Assembly (NCBI RefSeq): GCF_964340395.1
Contig: NC_135563.1
Coordinates: 19,887,651-19,951,650, forward strand
Reading direction: 5' to 3'
DNA: 64,000 nucleotides
Source: Glandiceps talaboti
Taxonomy: Eukaryota > Hemichordata > Enteropneusta > Spengelidae
Shown: positions 1 through 12,116 of the stretch, piece after piece
Layout of the letters: each line of letters starts with the position of its first letter
How positions within the stretch are numbered: position 1 is the stretch's first letter
The notes under the pieces: generated by a model
Told to the model about the DNA's origin: nothing
The model's database searches: none
The model's input: only the letters and a program-made list of their open reading frames with translations
Translations under genes and position numbers: made by a program

Positions 1-1310
1 TCTACATGCTACATGTGGTATTGTAAAGAGAGGTCTGGCGATTTGAAGCATGGATAGCACTAGACTATGTGTACACATGTTCTAGTCTAACACAATTCCT
101 TTCCTTCATAAAAGCTTTATGCATTGTACCAAAGCCAAGACAAAACATTCATGTACAACATATGACAGTAGGTACGTGTACAGCTAGCATGCATATATAA
201 ATACTGTAAACCTTGATATTTTCATTACTAGAAAATTTGGGTGATTTTACAGTTTTCAGATAGTTTTCAAAGACTAATTTTCACTAATTACCAGACTGGT
301 ATACTGTGTTCATGTACAAGAAGGCATTTCAGTCACTACTTATTTTCATGTTTTTGTTTTCCAGTAAAATTAGTGAAAATTAGTTTTTTAGTGAAAATTT
401 CCAGGTTCACAGTATACAGATATAATACATGCACAATTGGTGTTAAAGTGTATTAATAATAATATTGTCAAACACATGAGAATGAATGCCTAGCCTGTCT
501 ACATCACTGGATCTGTAGTCTAGTTCTTATACAATACCAGTTATGATAATTTATATCCACTCTCTTGTATAGTCAAAGTTAGAAACCCCATGCTGGGCGA
601 AGTGTAAATGTCACATGTCAGTAGTTACCATTACAAATTTGCAGACAGTTGTAATTGGTTTCTTCCTTCAGACAATTGCTCATTAATAATAATATTTAAT
701 TAGTACAGCTGTTTTAACTATTGCATGAATTTAGCATGTAATCGAACTCCAACTCCAGTCTGAAACTAAAATCACATGGGGACGTGATAATGTCATCATG
801 TTTATATGAATGCTGTCAGGAATAGCACAGATTTCTGTACTAGCAACTTTGACTCATGAGAGAGTGGAAGTAATCATAACTTGTGTAGGAACTAGACTTC
901 TGGATCTGCTACACTTGTTTGTTTGACAGCAAATACAGAGTAATTTGGAATATACAGCGGAAGATTCAAACAGGTAGACATGTCAAACATACACCAACAA
1001 AAACAAATCTAACTTTCTCTCAATATTCAATTGACGCTCTTCTGTACTTTTTGAAAATATCGAAAGGAAAATAATATTTTTCAGGCAGGGTTAAGGCAAC
1101 TAAATGTACCACGATCACTAATAATACGGAGTTCATGATGTGTTTTCTCCCCTAGAAATAATGATAAAGTCCTAGAGTATTTGCATAACAATTCAATGCA
1201 TTGTTATGTTAACGTGGTGTTAGTGAGATCATAGGGTGGAACCTACTACATGTAAATTTGAATTCATACTATCTATCCCACAGTTTCACAAGTGTGAAGA
1301 CTTATATTGT

Positions 1311-1456
1311 ACATACATACATACATACATACATACGTATGTACGTACGTACGTACGTATGTATGTATGTATGTATGTATGTATATATGCATGTATGCAT
1401 GTATGCATGTATGTATGTATGTATGTATGTATGTATGTATGTATGTACGTATGTAA
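1311..1456. repeat. CATA/GTAT/GTAC tetranucleotide microsatellite
   Basis: A run of ACAT units switches to GTAC and then to GTAT units. The switch makes the tract partly self-complementary, so it can fold into a hairpin. Open frames crossing it on both strands are low-complexity artefacts. Confidence 0.95.
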
Positions 1457-4265
1457 TTTTCTGTCAATCTACAATGAATGTATGTGATTACAAAATACTC
1501 TTTATCCACAGCAAACCTTCATCTTTTACCACAACTATTTTCAAACCTCTGATAATCCAGATTCTCCTACCAGCTATTATAGTTATTCTATTGTAATGGA
1601 GACATAAATGTAAATGCTATACCTTCATTTTTACAATCTGTATTTCTAAATATACATTAATCTGATTAAAATGTAACAGATGTACGTGTTCTGACTAATA
1701 CTGGTACACAACACTCACAAACAACAACACAACCTTCAGCTATTGATTACGCCAGTTGTGAGCTAAAAAAAAAGCCTATGAAATCACTGCGAGTGAAAAC
1801 TTCAATATCCTAAGTTATGCAGAATATAATCATGCACAGAATAAACCAGGCTTTGGAGTAAATCATTGACTCAATACACATGGTTTAGTGTTTATTTCCT
1901 CTTGATTTTTTTTTAACATGTCTTGTGAAAGACTTTCTGAGGTGCTTTCAGTTGAAAGACAGGAGTGTTTCACCCCCAATCACACAACTCAAGAATGATG
2001 TATATTGTTACTATACCTTTAGAACAAATTGTTTGAAAGTGGTTCCTGTTTTGTTATATTGAATTTATTTTAAAAGTCATTTGAATCTACAAATAATATT
2101 TTTACAACCCTACAGTTGGTTTCTGTTAGAAATTAGTAATGTTTTGTCTTTATTTTTTGCAAGGCATGAAGAAATCTAAAACAATAGAGCTTACATTCCT
2201 GTTCAATGAACTCTGTTCTGAAACTAGGCTGGGTTTTTGTTATTCAATCATAATGCAAAAATGGGCCTTACACTGTTGCTGATCATAAAATACCATATGG
2301 ACAACCTTGGCTAAAACCTGTTGGTCAAGATCAAGGTTTACACATGCTGACAGTAAGAATACCAAACTTGTTTTTGTACATTTATTTAAACACTACAAAA
2401 TCCCCAATTCATGATTCATTATCAGATGTCCAAGAGAATCACTGATAATTTTATCCATTATCAAGGTCAAAGGTCAAATGTGTTACCTGGTTGCATGTCA
2501 AAAGCTCTTGGAATTGAAGGCCATTCCTTCCTGTTAGGCCTAACAAAAAAGTGTGTGGTTCTGATTATGCTCAAGTTTAGAATAGGTGGGGTAGGTAGAT
2601 TTTTTATTTGATTTTTATGTATACATTTTTTTTTCATATGTGAGTGCCTAGTTCAGGTAGTTCTGTTTTCCGTAGTTTTCTATATAGTCTCATTTTTTTG
2701 GTAGTTTCTTCTCATCAGATAAACAGCCATTACAGATTGGAAGAACAGTTTTATACCGTCTTTTCAAGTTGAAGTCAGTTTCCGCATCCATTATTTCTTG
2801 CAAAACTTCACAATATTTGCGATTTTATTTTTTTCTTCTCTAATATGTAAAAAAAAAGTTTAGGGTCGGCATGAAAAACTAGGTTGGGTGGGTAACCGGA
2901 ACCAAACAATTTTTCTTTTAGGCCTTATCACTAACACATAGGATAAAGAAAAGTGCTGTAACAGATACCCTGGAGGAAATAGTTAACAGTAATGTGTAAT
3001 TTTAAACTTTTGAACATGACAGGCCAAGTTTGGATGAACTGCATGAAGTTTGGCCTGACACCAAAACACTTGTCTATGTACACTGTATGTAAGTAAACAC
3101 ATTGTGACAAGATAACAAAGATTGCACAACACACTTTTAGAGATAACCAATGTTGTACTAACACATAAATGTATATGTATTTTACAAATTCTCTTGTTCA
3201 CAATGATATACTAGACAGACATTTACACACAACTATGTTTTTGTAACTTGTGGTATGTATGAACTCAAGTCAACCTGCAGGCAGGCCTTGCCATCCATGG
3301 TGAGTATACAGTACAGTGACTGTATATGAAATAATTCAAACTTTTGTGATGGTGAACTTCTTCATAAACAATTCAAACACTGAGAAATAGTTGACAAATT
3401 TGGTGGTGTTGGACTTTTCAGAGTGGACAATTTGCTTCCTACGTAAACAGACAACAAAGGAAAAGCTGTCATTTTATTTTATAAATAACAACCATGACAA
3501 CCATTAGTGTTACTGATCAAAAACCAACAATGGCATGGGTCTTTGCTAACTATAAAAACAGTTCATACCAATATTCAGAAAGTTACTAAACTTATAAATA
3601 AGCACACAAAATAATTCAACTTCATTGTCATTTTTATTATATAGAAACCCTTTTTTTCAATAAACTCATACAAACACATTCCATTAAATTTACTATTCAT
3701 ATGGTATCTTTTGTTCCATTTTACAATAGTGCCGACAATATCACCTTTACTAAGTCGACATAATGAAAGCTTACTTACACCAATTCCCATTGTAACTTGA
3801 AAACTAGTTAAACAACTTTTTAAAAATGTTATTATGATTATAATTTTATGAACAATACATGATAGGTAACATTATTATAATGTTTCCTGCCTTACTATTT
3901 CATTTCTGGTACTTTATTGTCCTACATAACTATATTCATTCCCTTCTCTCTTTATATACATTTTAATGTCAATACGCATTCCTTTTGTATAAGAAAACGG
4001 CACACACAGTGAACACAACAACACTGCCATATTGTAAGGCTACATTATTACAGGCATGTGCCCCCGACAAATTTTCAACTCGACCCAATTTCCACCACAA
4101 CAAAAAAGTAGCATTATTACATTTTTATTATTACTCAAATCATTAATGAACGATATAATACATATAATATTATGGTAATCATGATATTCAACCTGGTCCA
4201 TAATAATGGTTTCATTATAGGTCTGTATCACACCCATTTAGGTTAGAAAATGATTGTCTGTCATG

Positions 4266-4736
4266 TCACATTCTGATTAAAATCTGATGTAGTGTACATG
4301 TCACGATTTCGTTTTGGCTGTTACGTTTACTGTCATTTGTTACATACATCTGACACAACACCACAGGTTTTCCCAAGCCACACAAGAACGCTGAGTAAAT
4401 TCACTCAACCAATGAAAACGTGTAATACACTGAAACATACAGGTACAGTACATCAGAGCGCTCTGTTTGAAAAGAGCATGAGCACAGAGTGTGGACACTA
4501 AGTTATCATTATGGTTTGCTCGATCTCTTTCTTTCAACTTCGAACATTGAGTGTTATATTGCAAGACGGATTCTGGTTGGCTATTCGTAAGTATGAGCTT
4601 AGGTTCGGGAAAAAACCTATGGTATTGTGTCAAGATATATGTAACAAGCGCTGACAAAAGAACAAACAACAGTAAATGTAACAGCAAAAAAAAAAATTGT
4701 GATGTGTACACTACATCACATTTTAATCAGATTTAG
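4266..4736. mobile_element. Foldback (long inverted-repeat) element, ~470 bp
   Basis: The left end (from about 4266) and the reverse complement of the right end (to about 4736) share a ~40-bp near-identical terminus around GATTAAAATCTGATGTAGTG. Similarity continues inward: the left arm around 4317-4385 (GCTGTTACGTTTACTG, then TTGTTACATACATCTGACAC and an AGGTTTTCCC block) is matched in inverted order by the right arm around 4600-4690. Arms of about 120 bp surround a central region of about 230 bp. The structure resembles a non-autonomous foldback or MITE-type DNA transposon. No transposase is visible. Confidence 0.65.
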
Positions 4737-4869
4737 AAAACGTTGTTCTTGAACTATGATCTTATCTGAAACCTTATGGCTTTTTTTAGTGAGATTTATA
4801 TCAACATTTTTTTTTTAAATATGAAATAAAAACACGGCTTCACTGATAAAATAACACTTGTGTAAGACA

Positions 4870-5200
4870 AGAGTATAAGATTCAAACAGACTTATAGAGA
4901 ATGTTTTAAATCATGACATTATATATTTTATAAGAATACATTTTTTAACTCAATTAAAATTCAAATAAATATGTGGGATTCAGACTTTGGCTTTAAAATA
5001 ATGCGTTAAATTATGACTATTTCAAATTTTATAACAAAACTAAATTTTTAAAATCTCATCAACTAGATAAATACCTGGGATACAAACACTGGCAGTAAAA
5101 TAATGTGTTTTAACTTTAATTACAACATTTCATATTTTATAAAGAAACTAAATTTTTCAAAATCCCATCATCCATTGAAATAAATATATCATGTGATTGT
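4870..5200. repeat. Degenerate ~105-bp tandem repeat, about 3 copies
   Basis: Three successive stretches repeat an AT-rich pattern in the same order: ATAAATA..TGGGAT, then TAAAATAATG, then TTTTATAA..AACTAAATTTTT, then AAATC(T/C)CATCA. The clearest pair is about 4966-5066 against 5068-5175. The third copy is more diverged. No coding potential. Confidence 0.5.
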
Positions 5201-6069
5201 AAACAACCAGTTAAAAATACTGACTGACAAAGTGACTTATATGCATAATTCATGTTGTACTCTTTTTGAAATGGGATGAAAAGTACAATTTAGAGTCCAT
5301 AACTAAATAGTTTCTTTTCTCACATACAATTCAGAAAAAGAATAATAATAATGTTCTAATTTTCAGTAAAATTCATTAAAAAACAATTATTCGTTAACAT
5401 TAAATAAATAATTAATGTGACACACTATCTTCCAATATTGTAAAAAAGGAAAATTTCGAGGCCACCACAAAATGTTTTTTTTTTTATCATTATACAACAG
5501 AAACAAACACCTAATTGTGTTCTATTATAAAAATGAGAAATCTCATAAAAAAAAGAAATTATATTATAACAATCGTGTATTTGCCTGGTGTCAGTCGCCA
5601 TGGAAACAGGGTACATGGGGAGGCCCATCTCTTAATTAACCTGTTACACATCAAAATGCCTTGAGGGTTACAATGCAATTCACTGATGTTACACGTTACA
5701 AACACACACTGGTTTTAATATTAGTGACTTTTTTTTTTACATAACAAAAGATCTCTTGTTTTGTATTTCTGTCATCATGTCTACCATTTCATGTGACACT
5801 TAGACAATCAATGTATTCATAGTCAAATGAAGGATGCCATCCTGGCCACTCCATTAGCATTCTCAGTTTCATTCACTAGTAATACCCTACTACACTGTAT
5901 CACTTCTCATCTATAGTGTCTGATAATGTTGACTTCTTTCTAGATCTACATGTAACTGTAGAATGCAACGTTATCACCCAGTTGATGTGCTTTACCTTAT
6001 TATCATTACAATTGTGGAATTCAAACTGTCTGACATAATGGCTTTTGTACATCATATAATACTAGTGCT

Positions 6070-7680
6070 CATCTTCATAGCTTTTATTTTGTACGTCTGC
6101 AGCTGCACCTGTATTCAAATTTGTCTTCCCTCAATGTTTATTTTGTCAACAATTATCTATCAATCTATTGTGATTGTTTAATGAGTTTTATCTGTCATTA
6201 TTTTTGTTGTTCATTGTTTTCAAACAGGACATCTCCTGTGTCAGCTGGTATCAAATCTGTCTTCCTTACAATGTAAATCTTTCTATGGTGAAAGTGCAAC
6301 TGATTGCCTATCAATTTATTAGTTTTTTTTACGATGTTCAGGTTTTTATTGTTATTTTTGTTTTTATTGTTTTTCACACACATCTACTATGTCAGCTGTT
6401 CTCACTATTTTCTTACTAACTCTAATCAACCAATCTATCATAGCTTTTGTTTGTGAGTTTTAGCTTTTTATCATTCTTAAAAGTTTTTTATGGTTTTTCT
6501 CAATAAATCTGTGGTGTCAGCTTTTTCCCAAATTTCTCTTCTTGAAATATGTGTCAATGTTTAATAACTTTTTAACATCTACTTTGTCAGCTGGTTTCAA
6601 AGTTCCCTTTCAGCAATCTTTGTTTTGTAAATTGATTGCTTATCAGTATAAATTTTTTTTATCAATCAAGTTTTTTTATGTTTTAGCTTTTTATTATCAT
6701 TTAGTTTTTAGTTGAAAAACAACAGCAAATGTTTGTTTCCGATAACATGACCTCTGAAACCAGGGTATGTAGGTCGAGATTTTATTTTATTTTATTTTAA
6801 TTTTCATCTTTTTTATCATCGTTTTTATTTTTTTGATATTGCCTTGACCCTAAAACAGCCAAAATGTTGGTCAGAATACCTCTTCTGTGATATTTTGACG
6901 AAATACGTACAGAATTGACTAGGGAAAGAAAACCAACGTGCATGACGGTCAAGATGACAAAAAGAAGTTCTTTTTGTTTAAATTTTTTTGAAACATTTAG
7001 GGTTGGCGGCTTAAACCAGAATCGGTTGGGTTATCAGAAATACAAAATATTTTTTTTTTATTTTGCATTATTGTTTCTCACACAGTAAATCTACAGCATC
7101 ACCAATTCTCAAAATATTTTCTGACTCTTATCTTTGTTTTGTTTTACTTTCACTATCTGTTGTTGTCTTCACTTTCAATTGCTACATTTACTGTGTCAGC
7201 TGTTTCCAATATTGCCGTTTTTCTAATCTTTGTTTTGTCAATACACAACTGATGACCAATTAACTCTGTTTATGACTTTTAGTTAATTATCTGTTCTTTT
7301 TTTTCCCTTCATAGTAAATGTACGGCATCAGATGTTCTCAGATTATCTTTCCTTGATATCTTTGTTCTTTTGTCAACAAGTAACTGAAGACCAATTTATC
7401 AATCTATCATATCAGCTGAGCTGGTTATAACTTTAATTAACTATCATTTTATGTCTTCAAATGGTACATCTACTGCATCAGCTGTTTCCAAATTCTTCTT
7501 TCTCTTAACTGTTTTGTCAAAATGCAATTGGTTACTTTTCAATACATTACAGAATTTTAAGGAGTTTGACTCATTACCACCACACTTATAGTTTTGAGCG
7601 TTTTCAAACACTGCAACAATACATCCACAGGGTGTCAGCTGTTCTCAATTTTGTCTTTCTGAGATAATCTTTCTTCACTA
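6070..7680. repeat. Highly decayed array of ~120-160-bp units with CAGCTG cores
   Basis: About nine or ten irregularly spaced units share the order (A)CATCTAC.GTGTCAGCTG, then TTCTCAAATTTGTCTTTCT, then TTTGTTTTGTCAA, then CAACTGATTGCC.ATCAAT. Recognisable cores lie near 6100, 6240, 6395, 6515, 6590, 7090, 7195, 7330, 7475 and 7635. It looks like an old satellite or minisatellite array eroded by substitutions and indels. It is not coding in either orientation. Confidence 0.5.
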
Positions 7681-7983
7681 AAAACATTCAACCTATCACT
7701 TCCGTTAGCAACCCCCTCTTTCACAATGCATTCTTTTGAAAACCTGTCATGGCAGAATTGATTCTATACATAGAACAGACCAAAACATGACTTTTAGTAT
7801 ATGCTATGCCAGATCTTATAATACAGATAGGCTGAGTATTTGACATGACAACATGTACAAGTCAACAATTTCAAATTCCTGTCATGTTTTTTCTAATTCT
7901 AAGTTCATTCTATTACACCAGCACTGGAGACAATGGTAATTCTATCATCCATCATTGCTGACAACCTGTACATAGGAAACTAG

Positions 7984-8009
7984 GTATGTATACCCTAGGG
8001 TATACATAC
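7984..8009. repeat. Perfect 26-bp palindrome
   Basis: The half-site GTATGTATACCCT is followed immediately by its exact reverse complement, with no spacer. This could be a dyadic protein-binding site or a chance product of local GTAT/TATAC sequence. Confidence 0.8.
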
Positions 8010-8399
8010 ATGTTAGTAGTCAACATAAAAGCATATCTTCTGCATAATTGATTATCATATACAATATGTAGATTAATTTATGGAAACTTTAAAGATATAT
8101 TACACTTCTACAATACCCTGTAAATATTGTTAGGATAAAGTGAATTTCTTTCTTCAAGGTGCTCTTAAAAGATTAATTACTTAAATTTTTCACAAAACTA
8201 GCACGGATGTTGCTATAGTTGACGGATTGAACCTAGAAACTTGGCTGTCTGGCTGGACAATGCTATTCACTAAATTAGTCAGTAACTGTATGTCGAGTTA
8301 TATACTAGTAGCCAACTCTGAGGACTAAACTCCCAGATTTACACAGGGTGCCGTTCCAGGTGTCAAAAACCTACAAATTTAGAGAGATGTTCTGACCCT

Positions 8400-8797
8400 A
8401 AGGGGCAACATCAAAAGTTCAATATGATATATCTAACTTAATTGCTTAAGTTAGGTCCCAGACCCCCCCCCCCCCCATCTAACTTAACTGACCTAAAATT
8501 GAAAATCGTTTCAGACTCATACTGTATACTTCCACTTTTAAACAACATACCAATATACTACTGAATTATAAATAAAAACAGAAAACCATTTTAACCGCGT
8601 ACCGCTGATAAATCGGACCGAGTGTACGCAGTGTTATAGGTAAAAGCAGTCTTGAAATCGTACCAAATTTGCCAAGTATGACATTAAATCGTTTTTGACG
8701 GTTGAGAAATTAATTTGGCCACCCCCCACCCCACCCCACCCCCAAACTTAAGCAATTAAGTTAGATATATTATATTGAACTTTTGATGTTGCCCCTA
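8400..8797. mobile_element. Inverted-repeat element (~400 bp, ~55-bp terminal repeats)
   Basis: The left end reads AGGGGCAACATCAAAAGTTC and continues through ATATATCTAACTTAATTGCT. The reverse complement of the right end (8742-8797) is nearly identical over about 55 bp. The ~290-bp interior holds a C13 run and a CCCCACC-rich tract and has no open frame. The structure fits a MITE or other non-autonomous DNA transposon. The target duplication is unclear. Confidence 0.65.
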
Positions 8798-10186
8798 ACA
8801 ATAGCATAACTCATTGTTACACCTGTAGGTGTACTTGAGAGGTGACATGTACCTATATATATGTCAAAACACGGGTTAGGTTAGGGGGTAGGAATAGGAC
8901 TGGACTCCCTAGCATAAACCAGATTTGTGTCATCTGCAATCAAGGGACACTTGTTCAACATGTTTCCAACGACATCCTACATAGAGTTTTACCCTGAAGA
9001 TAACAAATTAGCAGACTTGATTTTTGTAGATTTAGGTACATTAAATATTCTATGATTTACTTCAGGTATTCTGACTTACTTGGGAGGGAGTGGCAATAAA
9101 ATTGAATTCCAATTCAACAAGTACATTCCTAACATTTCTGATCAAATGACATTCTTGTCAAATTACCTGCATCTCATTGACAACAATGTAAATACTAAAA
9201 TTTAGCATGTTTCCTTGAAATATGATAGATTGTAGAATTATTTTGAGATAGTTACAGTATATATATATAACAAGAAACGGGTCAAATCATGTGTCACTCA
9301 GAGAAATCCAGTCAAAACAATCTCTCCACTATCATTTCAATATTATCATTTAAATATTTTCAATGTTTACAAGACAGCTTTGTCTTCAAACATACCACCC
9401 ATTCATTTTTAATTTCCACCACCCCCACCCCACCCCACCCCTTCCCACTTGATGTTCAACTCAAGGAAGTGGACCCCACCCACCACCAGAATCAATAAAA
9501 AGTTTATGAGTTCCAGTCTTCAGATTTCTACTTGTATGCTGTTTCTCCCCAACGTACTCAAAACATATCACTGTCTTACTGTCATACTAAAAAAAGAAGA
9601 AGCAAGAAACTCTGACAAGAGACCTGTTTGTGACTAACAAACTATCACCATTCAAACACAATCAAATACAATAGTCCTTTAGAATCGGTTTGTGCACTGT
9701 GCCACTATTCAACCCTGGCAGGTCTTAACAATAACTATGATAAAACACTGCATTTTACAGGGTTATATAATATCAAGGCCTTAGGTTGTCTTTTTAGTGC
9801 AGTGAATTCTCAAAATTTTACGTTAGAAATTTGAAACTAACAATGAAGTGCTTTGGTAAAAATCTATGAATGTAATTTTACGGACTTGTTTTACAAATTT
9901 TAACTGATTTACCAACTCTGTTTTTGGTATTACATTAACATGTATTTTTGCTCAGTTCACTGTCACACCCAGATAGATCCATACATTTACATATGTATTT
10001 ATTTCAATGCAAAATAAATTTGTCACCTTTTTAACAATTCACATATTTCAAAGCGATATATTTTCTTGTTGTTATCAGTTCCTCTGTATTTATTATTTGA
10101 CAAAATATGTTTTGCTGTAAACAACGCCCGCCAGACAAACACATGTACACGTCAATATTTATAATGCAAATCACAACACGACCTAC

Positions 10187-10954
10187 CTGTTGCGACCAAT
10201 TCTTTCCCAATCTTTGACAAAAACTTCAATTTCATCGTGGGGTGCGAGGGCCTTATCATTCAAGTCCCATTCTAATTTCTGCAAAGAGAAAATGCAGCAT
10301 TCGTGAAAAGCAGTTCTTGGAAGAAGTTATATACCCCGAGCACTGTGAGGTCATCCGGCCGTCGTCAACAAATATTCGATGGGCAGGCGAAGACACCCAC
10401 CACTGATTTCAGTTGGTCACCCCGTGCCTTTGAGCTGTTTACAAATTTTTACATAAACTGATTTCATCTCTCACACCGTTATGCATTGTTCTTGAGGTGA
10501 ATCGGTTTGTCGCATGTCAGGTGTTCACACTTTCTTCAAAGTGTTAATACACTTTTCTTCAAACGAAAACCGAAAGTGTTACAACATTTCATAGTACTGA
10601 CACATACATGTGTGGAAATATCAATTTACTAAAAGTTGACTTGCCTGATTCCATACGGGGTTCAATTCCTCCTTGATAACTTCAGTTTTCTTTGAGCTTC
10701 CTACAGACGCAATTCACAATAAAAAGGTATTAGAAATGCGTTGTTGCCATGCATTAACACCCTTACTGTTCACCCAAATGTGTATAATGTATGGTGTACC
10801 GCGAGTTTCACTATCGGCCATTGAACCGACTATCCAAGTGGGATCTAATCGTGTACATACCTTGAAACACAATAGTTGTTTGAGGATCAATTTTCCCAAA
10901 CTTCTCAACGTTAGGTAGGTTCGTGGCATTCGCCACGGTTACTTGCAGAGACAT
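10187..10954 (-). CDS. Ferlin, N-terminal C2A domain (first three coding exons, partial gene)
   Basis: Exons on the minus strand: 10861-10954, 10645-10700 and 10187-10278. Phases 1, 0 and 2 agree, giving 80 residues. The start MSLQVTVANATNLPN, then KFGKIDP, ELNPVWNQ and VFVKDWERIGRN, match the C2A domain that opens dysferlin, myoferlin and otoferlin (family pattern: L.V.V..A.N.P....GK.DP, ELNPVWNE, V.D.E.IG.N). Ferlins are large tail-anchored multi-C2 proteins acting in calcium-dependent membrane fusion and repair. The last exon ends inside C2A in phase 2, so the gene continues leftward; later exons were not found in the window or lie beyond it. Intron 2 has a GC rather than GT donor (CAG/gcaagt). 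The ATG is the first in the exon and gives a C2 domain starting at residue 1, as in known ferlins. The subtype cannot be decided from C2A alone. Confidence 0.85.
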
Positions 10955-11580
10955 CTTCACTTGCTCCTGTTCATAGCTTCCTCAAAAGTAAAGCGAAATA
11001 TCCCCGTCTTGGTTCTCTCCTACCAGCTTCCCGGTGCACACACCCACGTAAGCATATATCGCTACAGGCTGTGGTGGGACATGTATACAACTTTGCATAT
11101 GAAGAACGGACTGTTCTATACTACAGAAGGGGAGGCAGCTACTACAAGCAGTTGGGGAATTTGAAAAGGCGTTAATATTATTGGTTCACATCCAGTCTTT
11201 TAATTAATTAACAACAGTGTACTTCAATTGGTACATAATTTGTTACGAAGCTATACCAACAGCAGATATCATCCAAATCAGCAGACGGGAAATGATGAAC
11301 AATTCATTATAAGCTTTTATTTCACTTTTTCTCAAATTCAGCAGGTGGTTACTCGTTTTTCAACGATTCCACAGTTTAATCATTTTTCATTTGATGCCGA
11401 GATATGCATATACATTTAAAGCGATGAAAGACAAGGGAAATTGGGACAAACAATTATTGATGCAGTGGGGAATAATTTTCTTCTGAGCACGCAATCAGTT
11501 AACTTTCGTTCAAAGAGGGCGCTCTTCGTATAAGTATTTCGACATGTATTTCGACGACTCGAAGTTAAATCGTGTGCGAC

Positions 11581-11617
<37 letters not shown>

Positions 11618-11619
11618 GC
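11581..11619. repeat. (CTGT)n microsatellite
   Basis: About ten consecutive CTGT units lie about 20 bp from the tRNA-like sequence that follows. Confidence 0.95.
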
Positions 11620-11639
11620 TTATTGTTCAACAGTTGTCT

Positions 11640-11709
11640 GCTTCGGCCGGGAATCGAACCCGAGCCTGCTGCATGCAAGCAATGGTTCTACAACTGAACC
11701 ACCGATATT
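11640..11709 (-). pseudogene. tRNA-Gly-like pseudogene or SINE head
   Basis: The minus strand reads GGTGGTTCAGTTGTAGAAC (A box, D arm) and, further on, a B box GGTTCGATTCC inside a T arm GGGTTCGATTCCC. Both are close to metazoan tRNA-Gly. The acceptor stem pairs at only four of seven positions. The best anticodon stem (TTGCT/AGCAG) leaves a loop with G instead of T at position 33. It is probably a dead tRNA copy or a tRNA-derived SINE head rather than a working gene. Confidence 0.5.
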
Positions 11710-12049
11710 CATTTTTATTTTTTTTAATGGTATCAAACACAAAACCTATGCTGGCTCCCACCCACAAATGTTATCCACGTTATCAAGAGTTACGATACGT
11801 TAAATCGTTATTCTAAAACCATTAAAACCATTCACAGTTGCAGCGGGTCTCACCAGAAATCTTCATACAGTAGTTTATTCTCTTTTCGCATTGTTCAGTA
11901 TGTTACTTTTATTTGAAAAAAAAAAACTGTAATCACTGCAATCATCTCTACCTGTGCTGATCAATTGACAAACCCTTCACGTTAGACGAGATATACACAG
12001 AGATAACTGATGATATTGTTACCAGTAAATGGTTGGTTTTATTCAATGT

Positions 12050-12055
12050 TTTATT
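12050..12055 (-). promoter_or_regulatory. Polyadenylation signal AATAAA for NMES1-like gene 1
   Basis: AATAAA on the minus strand, about 60 bases past the stop codon. A second copy lies a few bases further on (about 12037-12043). Confidence 0.6.
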
Positions 12056-12116
12056 GAGATTATAACATCATATTTAACTGGTTCGACCACACTATGATCA
12101 TCTCACATCTCAGTTC

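Larger units (their letters stand above)
1..10186. other. Long stretch with no recognised gene; repeat-rich
   Basis: No coding exon could be supported here on either strand. The ferlin gene that starts at 10954 on the minus strand must continue leftward, so part or all of this stretch may be ferlin intron, but no further C2 or Fer-domain exon was found by eye. Contents include a tetranucleotide microsatellite (1311-1456), a foldback element (4266-4736), a ~105-bp tandem array (4870-5200), a decayed array carrying CAGCTG cores (6070-7680), a 26-bp palindrome (7984-8009) and an inverted-repeat element (8400-8797). Confidence 0.6.
10955..12116. other. Spacer between ferlin and NMES1-like gene 1
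   Basis: This stretch is upstream of the ferlin start and downstream of NMES1-like gene 1, both transcribed leftward, so it should hold the ferlin promoter. It contains a CTGT microsatellite (11581-11619), a tRNA-Gly-like pseudogene (11640-11709) and polyadenylation signals for the right-hand gene. Nothing else was recognised. Confidence 0.6.

Noticed and set aside
4340-4711. 123-codon minus-strand frame
   Set aside because: It lies entirely within the foldback element. The Leu/Phe-rich start comes from poly-A/T sequence and there is no family similarity.
1-10186. Later ferlin exons (rest of C2A, C2B and onward)
   Set aside because: I looked on the minus strand for the expected continuation of the C2A fold and found no segment with both splice sites and similarity, so none is claimed.
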